A stretch of 64,000 nucleotides of DNA, from assembly GCA_030247885.1 (NCBI GenBank), contig JAPDRO010000009.1, positions 1,116,001-1,180,000 on the forward strand. Direction: 5' to 3'. The notes under the pieces are model-generated. The model was not told the DNA's origin. It did no database searches and worked only from the letters and a program-made list of their open reading frames with translations. A program made the translations under genes and the position numbers. Shown one piece after another: positions 11,725-23,668 of this stretch (positions are counted from its first letter, which is position 1; each line of letters begins with the position of its first letter). The DNA is from Taxawa tesnikishii (nom. ined.). Taxonomy: Eukaryota > Ascomycota > Dothideomycetes > Dothideales.

Positions 11725-12462
11725 TCATCCAATATCCATAGCATCAGTGTCGGGGTCTTCCTCATGGTAGTCCTCCGCACCGTAACCGTGTGCCGTCTCT
11801 GGCGAATTCTCGTGTAAGGCGTTCTTTTCCTTCGCAACGGTATCTGCTTCACGCGCCGCCTTCTCTCTCGCGCGGTGCCTGGCTTCCAGTATCGCTTTCC
11901 TCACGCTATCATGCTCCACTGGGACGGTCAGCGAAGTCGGCACGCTGTACAACACCAGCTCTTGCTGCGAGTCATGATCGTCTGCGGGGCGGCCAGTCAA
12001 GACATGCTTGGGTATCTTGTTCAGTCTCTTCTCGATGTCGGGGAGGAAGATCAGCTTCTCCTCGTCCGAGTCAATGTCGGCCAGCTCATCGTCGAGGTTG
12101 TGTATGTAGACGCGGTGTTTGCTGTCGTCGAGCTGCATGTGGTCATCCTGACCGACGTTGCATTGTGCGACTGGGGGCTGAGGCTGAGCGGGTTGTTGCG
12201 GTCTGGGTTCGACGGGTATATATAGCCTGCCGGTGTGGTCTGGGGGAGGTGCACAGTCAGTCAAACCGAGTTGTTCTGGTTACGCAGGACCCGGGTGCTT
12301 CTTCTTTCTCTTCACTTCTTCAGAGACACACATACCTAGATTCAGCAGATTGAAGCGCTTCGCAAAGCGGTGTTCATCGTCCAACGTATCGTCTGCCTCG
12401 CGCTTGACGCCTCGTGTTGGCCGTGCTCCTTCCAGCTTCACCTCCGCTCGACTGTCGTTCAT
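11725..12462 (-). CDS. Conserved hypothetical acidic protein, probably nuclear
   Basis: Exons 12336..12462 and 11725..12239; intron 12240..12335 (GTATGT to CCCCCAG). 213 aa. I do not recognise a named family. The N-terminus has a basic stretch (RPTRGVKREADDTLDDEHR, then FAKRFNLLNL) that could be a nuclear import signal. The middle part RVYIHNLDDELADIDSDEE, LIFLPDIEKRLNKIPKHVL and ELVLYSVPTSLTVP looks conserved and folded; after it comes a charged helix rich in Arg, Lys, Glu and Ala, then an acidic tail ending DAMDIG. The splice joins AAT CTA G to AC CAC in frame, which supports the model. It shares a gap of under 100 bp with the alanyl-tRNA synthetase long form, in divergent orientation. Function unknown. 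Confidence 0.75.
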
Positions 12463-12559
12463 CCCGCATGCTCTGCCTTGACCAAAGCAACTGAGCCGAA
12501 ACCTACAACATCGTCGAGACTCGGTTTTGGACGACGAGCGGATTTATTTGCGACGGTGA
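12463..12559. promoter_or_regulatory. Compact divergent promoter
   Basis: Only 97 bp separate the start of the minus-strand hypothetical gene (12462) from the upstream ATG of alanyl-tRNA synthetase (12560). If both starts are used, the transcripts must overlap or share a very short bidirectional promoter. No TATA box is visible. Confidence 0.4.
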
Positions 12560-12619
12560 ATGCTGGGGAAATCGATCGTCTGGAGAAGTTGCGGTTCGAG
12601 ATTCTTCGCCGAGTTTCCT

Positions 12620-12658
<39 letters not shown>

Positions 12659-15600
12659 GCCCACCTGAGAAAGCCATACCAACCACCCCGACATTTCCAA
12701 TTTCTACACGCAACTACATTCCGCAACATGGCCTCCACGACGGATCAGTCTCCCGAGTGGAGCGCAACCAAGGTCAGGAGCACCTTTTTGGACTACTTCA
12801 AGAAGAACGGCCACACTTTCGGTGCGTTTTTTCGCCATCTGATATTCGCTCAGGGGAGCAATTTGCTGAGCATGCGCAGTGCCTTCTTCTTCGGTCGTCC
12901 CGCTCTCTGACCCCACTCTTCTCTTCACAAATGCTGGCATGAACCAGTACAAGTCTATCTTCCTGGGCACAGTCGATCCGCAGTCCGACTTTGCGCAGTT
13001 GAAGCGTGCCGTGAATACCCAAAAGTGAGTCATGCACGCTATATCGAAGCTGAAAGTGAAGCGAGCGCTAACATCGATTGCAGTGCATCCGTGCCGGTGG
13101 AAAGCACAACGTTCGTATATTCAACCCTTCTGTCCTTTTTTTCTTTCGTTTTCGCTTCGAGAAACTCACAACCACTAGGATCTCGACGACGTCGGAAAAG
13201 ACAGCTACCATCACGTGAGTCAAAAGGAATCTTGGGTCCCCTTGTGTCATATCGGTCTGATCGTGGTTTGCAGACGTTCTTCGAGATGTTGGGCAACTGG
13301 AGTTTCGGCGACTACTTCAAGAAGGAGGCTATTGGCTTCTCCTGGGAATTACTCACCAAAATTTACGGCCTGGACCCGGACAGATTGTACGTCACTTATT
13401 TTGAGGGCAAGCCAGAAGCTGGCCTCGAGCCAGACAACGAGGCCAAGGAACTCTGGAAGTCCGTCGGCGTCGCGGACGACCATATTCTTCCGGGCAACAT
13501 GAAGGATAATTTCTGGGAGATGGGAGATCAGGGCCCTTGCGGGCCATGCAGTGAACTCCACTACGACAGAATAGGAGGCCGCAATGCTGCTCATCTTGTC
13601 AATCAAGATGATCCTAACGTTCTTGAAATATGGAACAACGTGTTCATTCAGTATAATCGCGAGTCTGATCGGTCTCTGAGGCCTCTGCCGAATAAGCACG
13701 TCGACACCGGAATGGGATTTGAAAGATTAGTCTCAGTGCTTCAGAATAAGACATCCAACTACGACACAGACGTCTTCACGCCGCTTTTCAAACGGATACA
13801 GGAAATTACCGGCGTGCGTGAGTACGGGGTAAGTTTGGCGCGGAAGACTCAGATAACATCGATACTGCATACCGTGTCGTCGCGGACCACGTCAGGACAC
13901 TCACATTCGCCATCTCGGATGGCGGAGTGCCAAACAACGTCGGAAGAGGATACGTCGTGCGGAGAGTGCTGCGGAGAGGTGCACGCTATGCGCGCAAGTA
14001 CCTGAACACCGATATTGGCGACTTCTTTGCCAAGCTCGTGCCAACGTTGGTCGAGCAGATGGGCGATATGTTCCCAGAGATCAAGAAGAAGCAACAAGAT
14101 GTCATCGAGATCCTGAACGAAGAAGAGGTGTCGTTTGCTAAGACCTTGGATCGGGGAGAAGCCATGTTCGAAAAGTACGCTCAACAGGCCAAGACTCACG
14201 ACTCAAAGGAGCTCTCTGGTGCCGATGTTTGGCGGTTGTACGATACCTACGGTTTCCCGACAGATCTCACCCGCCTCATGGCTGAGGAACGTGGTCTGAC
14301 TATCAACGATGAGGATGTCGCCCAGGCACAGGCCAAGGCCAAGGAGGCCAGCAAGGGTGAAAAGAAGGCCGCTGCTGACGTCGTTAAGCTCGATGTCCAC
14401 GACCTCGGCAAGCTTGAGAAGATGAACGACGTGCCGAAGACGGACGACAGCCCCAAATTTAGGAAGGACAACATCATCGCTCAGATCAAGGCCATTTATC
14501 ATCAAAAGAACTTCCTCTCCAGCACAAAGGAGGTTCCAGAGGGCGAACAGCTGGGTCTTCTCCTGGATCGCACAAACTTCTATGCCGAGCAGGGCGGTCA
14601 AGAGTACGACACTGGCAAGATTCTCATCGATGGCGAGGCCGAGATCGACGTGCAGAACGTACAAGTCTACGCCGGGTACGTCCTGCACACCGGCTACATG
14701 ACCTACGGTTCTTTCAAGATTGGTGACTCGGTCATTTGCGATTACGATGAGCTGCGCCGTCACCCGATCCGGAACAACCACACCGGCACTCACATCCTGA
14801 ATCACTCTCTACGTGAAGTCCTCGGCGACGAAGTCAACCAAAAGGGCTCGCTCGTCGCACCGGAGAAGTTGCGTTTCGATTTCAGCCACAAGGCTGCAGT
14901 GAGTGAGAAGGAGCTCACCGAGATCGAGGAGAGGAGCGCTGGCTACATCAAGCAGAACTCCGAGGTCTACGCCAAGGACGTCCCGCTCGCCACTGCTCGA
15001 GAGATCGAGGGTGTTCGCGCTGTCTTCGGCGAGACGTACCCTGACCCGGTTCGCGTCGTCAGTGTTGGCGTACCGGTCGAGGACCTCCTTGCCGACGTCA
15101 AGAACCCTGAGTGGCGCAAGGTCAGCGTCGAGTTCTGTGGTGGCACCCACGTCGAGAAGACCGGCGAGATCAAGGACCTTGTCATTCTGGAGGAGAGCGG
15201 TATCGCCAAAGGCATCCGCCGTATCATCGCCGTGACTGGACAAGCTGCGTACGACGTTCAGCGTGAGGCCGCTGCCTTTTCCGACGAGATTGCTGTTCTC
15301 GAGAAGGCGCCTTTCAGCCCAGAGAAGGAGCAGAAGTGCAAGGAGACACAGGTCCGCTTGAACCAGCTCGAGATCTCTGCTGTGACGAAAAGCCAGTTGA
15401 GGAAGAGGTTCGAGAAGGTGCTCAAGGTACGTTCACCCCCTCCCCTTTCTCCCCCTTCTTCACATTCCCAATTCATTTTCCTTGCCGCTGACGTGGATTC
15501 CCTCTAGGACAACCTCGACCACCAAAAAGCCGCCCTCAAGGCCGAGAACAAGAAGGTCCTCGACGCCGTCAACGACTACTTCACCAAGAACGCCGACGCA

Positions 15601-15921
15601 AAGACCGCAGTCCTGCGAGTTCCCATTTCCGCAAACTCAAAGGCCATCAGCGAGGCCATCAAGAACATCAGCTCAAAGAGCAAGGACAAGACGGTGTACC
15701 TGTTCGCCGCGGACGAAAAGATCGTGCACGGCTGCCACGTGTCCAAGGAGGCCATGGACAAGGGCGCCGACGGACCCAAGTGGTCCAGCAAGGTCGCCGA
15801 GGCCGTGGGTGGAAAGGCCGGCGGCAAGGGCGCCACCAGCCTGGGCCAGGGAACGAATCCGGACAAGGTCGACGAGGCCATGGAGATTGCGAGGAAGTAC
15901 CTCGAGGAGTTGAACATTTGA
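12560..15921 (+). CDS. ala1: Alanyl-tRNA synthetase, with long (mitochondrial) and short (cytosolic) starts
   Basis: Exons 12560..12821, 12880..13024, 13084..13110, 13179..13214, 13274..15426 and 15508..15921. The cytosolic form starts at ATG 12728 ([17 protein letters not shown]), about 956 aa. An in-frame ATG 168 bp upstream adds 56 residues rich in Arg, Lys, Ala and Thr with only one acidic residue, a good mitochondrial presequence. It charges tRNA-Ala; [34 protein letters not shown] and GMGFERL belong to the catalytic domain, [16 protein letters not shown] and [16 protein letters not shown] to the editing domain. Frame breaks near 13024 (AAAAG at the exon end; a second G is needed for normal GTGAGT splicing) and 13826-13829 (GGGG) each need one more G. 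The gene is essential and otherwise perfect, so I take these as sequencing losses. Confidence 0.93.
12621..12660 (+). repeat. (CAGCAA)n microsatellite coding Ala-Thr repeats
   Basis: Six-base units CAGCAA ending in CAGCAGCAG. It lies inside the mitochondrial presequence of alanyl-tRNA synthetase, where it encodes alternating Ala and Thr. Unit gain or loss would keep the frame and only change presequence length. Confidence 0.85.
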
Positions 15922-16680
15922 GCAAACACGAGGGTTGAGAAAGAAAAGAGAAAAAAAAAGATGACGAGATCATGGGGGAGGTAGGGGTTTCCGGGGCGGG
16001 AAAGGAAGGGCACGGTGGAAAACACGGGATGATCGGGGAGGGTTCTCGTTACGAACGAAAACTCCCTTCGAGACATTGTTGTCGTTGTTGTAAAAACTAT
16101 GTCAAACAGGATGCAGTTTCGCTCCCGGAAACCTCTGGCTTTGGATCCTTCACTTCTTGATTGCTCTCTCTCTCTCCCTCTCTCTTCCTCTTCTATATAC
16201 GTGCAGCTTGGCCTTCTATCTCTACCCATCCCTTCCTTTCCCTCTCTCTCTTCCATGCTATAGACAAGAATGCGCAGCCGCCCGCATGCTGTTCGACAAC
16301 ACCGCAAAGCTGCCGCCATGCAAAACAAAGAACAACAAACAAAAACGGCAAAAAAAGTTATGACGCAAGACAACGGAGAGGGCAAAAGGAAAGATAATAA
16401 TAAAAAAGAAGGAACAAAGCCTCCGCACGATGTACGTAGTTCGGTTGATCGGCCACCGATCCCCCTCCTTCCCCTTCTCGAGTCCCTCCCTATTTCGGGT
16501 ATCAATCCTCTCTTTCTCTCGCGCGCGCTCTCAGAAGAACAGCCGTGCAGTCATGTGGCGGGATGCTAAACGACGCAAGAACGTTTGTCAAGATAAATCT
16601 CGTCTCATCCCCCTCGTCCAATCACCCTATCCACCCACACACTCATCTTTGGGATTTTCCTTCCCCCCCCCCCGCCCCTT
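15922..16680. other. Intergenic between convergent genes, strand-asymmetric low-complexity DNA
   Basis: Lies between the 3' ends of alanyl-tRNA synthetase and the PAS kinase. It is marked by purine-rich patches (15940-15965, 16320-16400) and pyrimidine-rich patches (16160-16260, 16450-16520) and a run of 11 C at 16663-16673. No credible gene; both 3' untranslated regions and poly(A) signals should be here. Confidence 0.5.
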
Positions 16681-19600
16681 TTACTCATCCTCCTCGTCAA
16701 CGTGAGTGCACCAAGGGTGCTCCAGGACCCCTGGATGCCGATCCTGCGCTCCACGTCGCGATCGAGCATCTTCCTGATCAGGTCGATGCAGTCCTCGCTC
16801 AGCACGTACGGCACCCTGAGGTCGTGGTCCATGATCTCGTCGATGCTGTAGAATGGGTTTTCCTTGTAGACGATCGTGTAGAGCAGGATGCCGAGCGCCC
16901 ACACGTCTTGCTCCTTACCGCGGTAGGGCGATCCGCGAAGGACTTCGGGGGCGGCGTAGTCTGTTTGACATCCGAGTTAGCGTTTTGGTTCGGTGGCAGG
17001 AGAAAAAGAAAGAAAAAGGGAAAAAGTGGATGTGGGGGTGGGGGTGGGGGATTTACCAATCGTGCCCACGAAGACGTCAAAGGGACCGCTCTTGATGTAC
17101 GCAGCACTTCCAAAATCGACCAGCTTGACCGCGCCATCGCCGTCCAGAACGACATTCTCGTCTTTGATGTCGCGATGGACGACCTTCGCCTTGACGTGCA
17201 GATGGTGCAGCGCATTCGCCACCTGGACGAAGATCTTCCTGCACTCGCGCTCCTCCATGTTGACGCGGAGCTCGATGTAGTCAAAGAGGTCCATTCCCGG
17301 GAGTCCGTGCGGGATCATCTCGATATAGTAGTTGACGTCGTCCTCGAAGAAGTCGGCCATCTCGACGATGTTGGGGTGCTGCAGGCCGTCCCGGCGGAGA
17401 TAATCCAGGACGTGGATTTCGAGGGGTACGGTGCCCAACCGACGGTCGCGCGTCCACGTGTCTACAAGAATCCTACGCTTGGTGACGTACTTGATGACCA
17501 TCTTCTTCGCGTTGGCCCGTCGGTACCGCGCCAGTTTGACCTGCCCGTACGCGCCCTGACCCATTTCCTCGAGAATGGTGAAGTCGGAGATGGCTTTCTT
17601 GCGCACGATGCAGGCGCCCGCAGCGGCAGCCTCCGGAGACGGGTGCTCGAACGGTTCGGAATCCGAGCCGGAAGTGATGGGTTGCGAGGACGCCTCCTCG
17701 ATCTGTTGGGTTAGCAGCGAGACTGGGGGCTCTTCGCGGCTCGGACTCGGTGTCGATCCTTCGCTGCTGTCGCCTTCTAGGACCACCGGTACGGGCTGGC
17801 CCTGTCCGGGTGCTATCTGATGCGAGGCCGTGCCGGACCGCGACATGAGCGGCGTTACGAGTCCCACGCCATGGTTTACTGCGTGCAGTTGGCGGGAGTA
17901 CGTGATCCACAGCGCGTACACAACCTCGGAAGCGGATTGAACGGCGAACTCGTCCTCGTTTTCCTCAAGGATGACCTCGCTAAAAGCTGGGTCTTGTTTG
18001 TCGCTCTTGACAACACGCATCTGTACGTCCACCATAATCTCTGATCCATCCCGATGCTTCGCAGGAAGTCCGCTTGGCCGCAGGAAGATGGAAGCGGCGT
18101 CAGTCTTGCCTTCACGCAACGCAAGTAACGATCTTGCTCTCCTGAAGCTGTGTTCAGGAATGACGATACCATCCACCAGACGGATCTTGTCCTCATCCGT
18201 CATCAGGTTCAAGATGCCGTCAAAGGCGGGTATCAAGTCGTTAATGTGCATTCCATCCGGCCTGTCTTGACCGAACAGCGCTGCGGAGAAGACGGAATTC
18301 GAGCTCGTAATGTTGAGTGTTTCAGAATTCAGAACCATGATTCCAGCGATATGCGGGAAGCTGGACACCCGGAAGGTCGGCTCGCCAGAAATCCTGTCCA
18401 CCGTAACAGGAATGCTGATACTGTTTGCCGTTCGTGCAGTGAAGCGACGCAGCTCCTGTATCCGGTCGTAATCCAATGCTCCGGTATAAGTGCCGACTGT
18501 CTTCGGGAGCTCCGGCAGCAGTTTCTTGATATCCATGCCTCTCCTTACTCTCTCCATGCCCCAGATTAGCTCGACGGCGCCAGCGCCCTTCGTGACACAT
18601 CCAACCTCATCGACGGTAAGGTAAGCAACATCTTCGGCAATCTCCTCAAGAACCCAGATAAGGTGGCCTTGCTTCTCCTTGACCCAAAGACTGGCTGAGC
18701 CGACATCACCATTCCTCTTCTGGATTGGAACCACATCGCCACAAAGCAGTACGCCTCTCGACTTGTGAGTAATGTGCCCTGGGGTTATCTTGCCCTTGTT
18801 CGCTTGGGCGACTCCTATACCTTCCGCAGTCTTCGAGCGCCTGCTCTGGTACGTCTGCCTTGCTGGGGGCTTGCTGAGCAGTTTCGCTGTCACGCCGTTG
18901 CCCATCGACAGCGCATTTGTCGGACTCGGGCTGTTTCTTTGACTTTGGCTACTCTGTGGCGGCCTCAACCCCTGTGATGGTGATCCTGTCCGAGGCGGCT
19001 CTTGCTCCGGATGGCGCAACTTTGCTTCCAACCACTTCCTTCGCTCTTCTTTAATGACCTCCATAATGCCCATCTTCCGAACTTCTGCCCTCGTAACACC
19101 GAAAACTAGGCAGGCGAGATCGTTGGCAGATGTAACGGTCCAAGGTGCCTGTGGTTCGGTGGTGAAGATGGCCTGGGCCGCGCCCACATGCCTATTGTGT
19201 CCATGAGGAGCGGGACTGGGACCAACAGGTATGGTTCCGGCTCTGGGAGGCGGTGGCATAACAGTAGGCACGGTTTTTGGCGATATTATCTGAGCGTGGT
19301 GGGCCACGTCTGAAGCTAAGTAAGGCTGAGCAAGCGCTTCGGTAAGCCTGTTTTGCAGTGACAGTCCGGCAACGTCTGTATAAGTCCTTTTCAGCGAAGC
19401 CCTCTTTGAAAGGCCGGTACGTCGGCCATTTCGTGTGCAGCTCGGTCATCTGAGCTCGAGATCCTCGTAAGTCCTTCCTCCTGATTCTTGGCCTCGCGGG
19501 GTGACGATGCCTCTTCTACAGCCGAGGGTAGTCGCTCATGCGGCAACCGATTCTCCTTCATCTCGTTGATGGGAGAAGTGATGTTAGGGGGACTCTCCGA

Positions 19601-20530
19601 CAGAGGTGCGAAGCTCTTCTCGAAGAGGTTTTCTGAGCTCTGGTGAGCAGGTCCAGTAAGTGGTGCTCGGCCGAAGCCCAGCCCCTGAGCCTGCAAGGCA
19701 TCCGGTCCGAGTAGGTTCGCCCTCTGTAACAGCTCCATCATGCTCTGCACCTCTTGATCCCCAGTCACCTTGGCGTGAGCGTTTACGAGACCCGGGTTGT
19801 TCGCAGCCCAAGCAAGCTTGTCCTTCATGAAATCTATGGACCTCTTCAGAACATTCTGTCTGTTGTGGAGTGCTTCTTCTGACTGGTGGGCGAAGCTGAA
19901 CGAGTGCAGAGACTCGGATGGGAAACGGCTAAGATCCTCGCTGAAAGCCAAAATTGGTGAAGCTGGGCCAGAGGGAAGGGAACCAGAAGGGCGGCGGGAA
20001 GGGGGTAGTGAGAGGTTCAGGGAGGAGGACCTCGTACCAGGCACGGCGTTTGGTGAGGGCGGCTGCCGTGAAGGCACCTGTCGAATGCGGCGGAGACCGG
20101 TGTCACGCTCAGGAATGACGGGTGACCTGGGGAGCGGTCAGCAGGATGGATGGCTGCGGAGAGGTGTAACACATGCGAACAGCCGCAACATATGTGGCTG
20201 CTACACATGTCCAGTGGAACTGTTGCAGGAGGGCATGGTGGTTGGAGCAACACACCTTGCTAGCTGGGCGAAATCCGCAGGCGGTCCTGAGGCAGCAGCG
20301 TCGAACGAGGCTCTGGCTTTTCTTGCCTCGTGCGCATGGTCGAGCTCAGACGAGGACTTGGACAGCAGATTGCCGGTGCTCCTGTTTCGTGGAATGGACA
20401 GGTGGGCGGGAGCAGACTCGACTGCTGAGCGGTGCGGGGCAAAAGGAGCAGTTGTGGTGTTGTTGTTGTCGGTGCCTGCACGAGCGTTGGTCAGTCGATA
20501 GGTGTATGCACGACAACAGGAGGCAGACAT
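16681..20530 (-). CDS. psk1: PAS-domain serine/threonine protein kinase (PAS kinase, Psk1-like)
   Basis: Exons 20256..20530, 17057..20126 and 16681..16960; about 1208 aa. PAS kinase senses metabolic state and in yeast steers sugar use toward glycogen or cell wall. The first 400 residues are Ser/Pro-rich with RRTGLSKRASLKRTYTD before the PAS region (APWTVTSANDLACLVFGVTR, about 400-500). The kinase domain starts near 940: EMGQGAYGQVKLARY (Gly-rich loop), HRDIKDENVV (catalytic loop), DFGSAAY (metal site), FVGTIDYAAPEVLRG read across the last intron, and it ends at LEHPWCTHVDEEDE. Two breaks, each one base short: near 19444 (GG) and 16728-16731 (CCCC). The first ATG I can support is at 20530; the extreme N-terminus may have further exons. 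Confidence 0.9.
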
Positions 20531-21413
20531 GGAGTCTTCTCGGGCATACCATCTTGCAATGACTGCGGCGAAGTCATGCTCTTTGCGCACGCGCTGGGAA
20601 GAGGACACACGTAAGACCACCCCTCAGGCGGGCTGTTTCGCGTACGTGCTTCTGGAACAAGGGTCTCGAGCAGCAAGCCAGAGTGAAAAGCGGGCGTTCA
20701 GACAGTTGGCCAGCGACTGGGGTATCGCTGCAAAAAAGATTGAGAGGTGCTCGCGAGCGTCACCGGGTGGGGGCGGTAGTGGCAGTATGAGTAGTTTCGG
20801 TGGTACAAGTAAGCTCGTGTACAAGATGGAAGTCTACTGTATCTTTTGGCGGCAGCGGCTATCGTACCGTCCCCCACGGCTTTGCTAGACTGATTCATGA
20901 CACCTGCGAAACGAATGCTTTGCAGTCTTTTCTCCGTCTGCCGAAAGCTAATGTTCTGGACCACATGCGCCGAGTCAGCCACCGTCTCCGCTTCAGGGTC
21001 CGGTCCATTCATGCAAATTGCTGCAAAATCCATCGATTCCTCGGGATGAATGGCTGAATGGCTGAATCTCATCTCCCGTTACTCGTGCTACACGCTTTCA
21101 CAAGACGAACGGTCCCATCGTCAGACGTTGCTGCTCGAAGCTACACACAAAACAGTTGCTATCACAATGCAGCAGCGTTCCCGACGACACCGGATATAAC
21201 ATTTCGTGTTTATGTACGATACAAGTACAGCGAGACTCGATCGCGCCCGTCAACGGATCGGTAGCGGGTCCGCGTCCGTGCTGTCGTCACAATCACCAGA
21301 TCCCGTGCGCAATCGCATTGCTTCTTGCTGCCGGCCGCCGGTTCCTTCTCCGCCGACCACACACCACATCTCGAGTTACACTGTACAATAGCACGTTCTT
21401 GTTTTTTGCTTTT
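20531..21413. other. Intergenic: PAS kinase promoter and TOP3 3' flank
   Basis: Both neighbours are on the minus strand. Small open frames overlap on both strands without recognisable products. A short repeat GAATGGCTGAATGGCTGAAT is at about 21048-21067. Nothing else seen. Confidence 0.5.
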
Positions 21414-23668
21414 TCATGTCGTCTGCTCGAATATGTACTTTCTGATGGACTGCAAACGCAAGCTTGTCGTCAGCATTGAGTAACCGGATGCATGGCAGAC
21501 CAAACACATACCGCTTGCAGCACATCGATGCGCCGTGTCGTTCTGAGAAAGACGTCTCTGTACATGTCCAGACTCTCCTGCACCACTTCCCCCGAGTGAT
21601 GCGGCTTTCGCAGATGGCCTTCATTTTGAGTTCCATCTGTTTCTTGTCAGTGTTCAGGCTCGTCACAACCAACGTCTCCATCCAGATATCACTTACCTCC
21701 TTCCTCAGAAAAGGTTTGGTCAGGCTTGTCTCGAATCCCATCTTCTCGTAACCCTCCACGAGTGCTACGCCAAGAGTTGTAGGTATGAATTCCATAACAC
21801 CATTGCTTGCGGTGCTCCTGCCGTTCGCCTGCCCATTGCCACGTCCACCCCTTCCACGTCCCCTTCCCCGGCCACGGCCACGGCCACGGCCTCCGCCTCT
21901 GTCTGGGGATGGTTCGTCTCCTTCACTCTGCTCCCCGTCTTCGCCAGCAGCTGCAGTACGTCCACGCGGTTGCGTATGGACGTAAGCTCTTTCCTTAATC
22001 TTGGCAATGTGTTCAGCCATAGTCGCGTCTGTGCCAATCCCGTTCGCATCCATGAGCGCGATCAATTCAGGTTCGGTGAGAAAGCCTGGCTTGGTCGTCT
22101 TCCCCTCCGTCATCCTCGCTTCTCGTGGTTCAAATGTCTCGCCCACTGCAAAGGGTGGCAACTCTTGAGTGCTCGTCCACTTTTCGTATGGATACACGTC
22201 TAGGTAGTTCTTCTCCAACACCGTCAAGCCCGAAGCGTGGAACGACTCGGGTCCGTATGAGATGCCTACCTCACTTCGGCTGCCCTTTGCATCCTCGCTG
22301 CAGCAAGCGAGAAAGCGGCGGACAACGAACTCGTGAACTCTCTTCTCGTCGTCATTCAGACTGGCCGGGTTTACGTAGTTGACCGGGTGGATCGGCGGGT
22401 GTGCTTTATCGTTATTTCGTCCGTCGCGCGGCGACCTGAAAGCTCCGTCGAGGAGGCTGACAAGAAGGCGTTAATCCATGCTTCAGCAAGTCACTTTGTA
22501 AACGCACTCACCCTTGAGCGTACTGTCCCCAGCGAGGTGCTTGCACTTGCTTCTCTACAATTGTCTTCAGGTCCATACCCCGGTCAAACTGATCGGTTTC
22601 CGTCCTTGGGTAGCTGATCCACCCTTTCTGGTAAAGCTGTTCTGCAATGTTCATAATTCTTTGACTGTCCATCCGGAGGTATCTGCTGCCCATTTTTTGC
22701 AGCTCTACCGTCGTCAACGGCAGCGGCTTCCATTTGCTTGCTGGTTTCGTTTGCACATTTGTGACTGTTGCACGTTTGGCAGCCAAACAACGCTCGAAAA
22801 GGATAGTGACGATCATTCGATCGAAGAGGTGGTTTCGGTCCCAGTGGAATGTGACGTTGATGTCATTTTTGGCATGCATGATTTTGATATACCAGAATGG
22901 TTCGGGAACGAAATTCTTGACCCGAAAGTACTGGTCCACAACAAACCCAAGGGTTGGAAATTGACAACTGCCATAGCTGAGAACTCTGACTTCGTCAAGG
23001 CCTCTTTGCTCGAAAAGGGGCGCAGACTCAGCGTCTGCATTCGTGTAAAACTTGCTCCGATGCGAAGGTCTAATTCGATGCGGGCCGCAACAGCGTTGGC
23101 TTGGTTCTCGTCGATAGTGATGGGATTTTTAGCAGCTTGGATGACATGAAGTCGTTCAATGTTGGAAAACCGCGCTCGCACAACGTTGTCCCGCAGTCGC
23201 GGGTTCTTTGCAACGGCAACAGATCTGATCTCGGTACCGATATGTTCGCCCTCGCGATCACAGTCAGTCCAGATGAAGAGCGCTCTTGCGCCTACAGCTT
23301 GGGTTTCAATGTTCTTGGCGATGGCTTTCTTGTCGTTGTCGACATATGTGACGATACGAGCCTCGAACAACTGGCCAGGATCGCATGATGACCAGCTTTT
23401 GTATGCGGAGTCGAAGTCCTGACTGTTCAGATGGCCGGCCACGGAGGTCATGATCACATCGCAGGGACCCCATGTCGGAAAATTAAACTGAAACTCGTAG
23501 TTCTTCAGCCAGGCCAGACCAGGGGCATTACGCTACTTACGTATCAGAACGCTGCAGGGTGGAATCTTTGGTTAGGAAGCTTACAGGGTTCGCTCTGCCG
23601 CCACCAAGATGGTTGGCGACAGCCTTAGCGATGGATGGTTTCTCCGCGACGCAGAGAATCTTGGTCAT
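21414..23668 (-). CDS. top3: DNA topoisomerase III (type IA)
   Basis: Exons 23585..23668, 22512..23502, 21697..22435, 21512..21636 and 21414..21449; about 658 aa, the length of yeast Top3. It cuts and rejoins single DNA strands and works with a RecQ helicase and Rmi1 to undo recombination intermediates in the nucleus. Visible: TOPRIM start MTKILCVAEKPSIAKAVA, acidic triad region FIWTDCDREGEHIG, active-site Tyr in GWISYPRTETDQFD, RNNDKAHPPIHPVNYV, LTVLEKNYLDVYPYEKW and IALMDANGIGTDATMAEHI. An unusual GRG-repeat block (about 21870-21900) precedes VMEFIPTTLGVALVEGYE. Breaks: 23017-23020 (GGGG) and 21589-21593 (CCCCC), one base short each. At the exon 1/2 junction about ten residues usual in the family (between GGGRANP and NYEF) are missing, so that splice is uncertain. 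Two ACGCGT sites lie upstream. Confidence 0.92.

Noticed and set aside
16157-16705. Open frames in the pyrimidine-rich stretch after alanyl-tRNA synthetase
   Set aside because: They are by-products of low-complexity sequence (Ser/Leu/Pro repeats) between convergent 3' ends.
17031-17050. G-rich tract in the last PAS kinase intron as a G-quadruplex
   Set aside because: Only three G5 runs are clear, and it is spliced from the C-rich strand; no strong case.
23585-23668. Functional link between TOP3 and the divergent DUF1295 gene
   Set aside because: They share only a promoter region; nothing in the protein families connects them.
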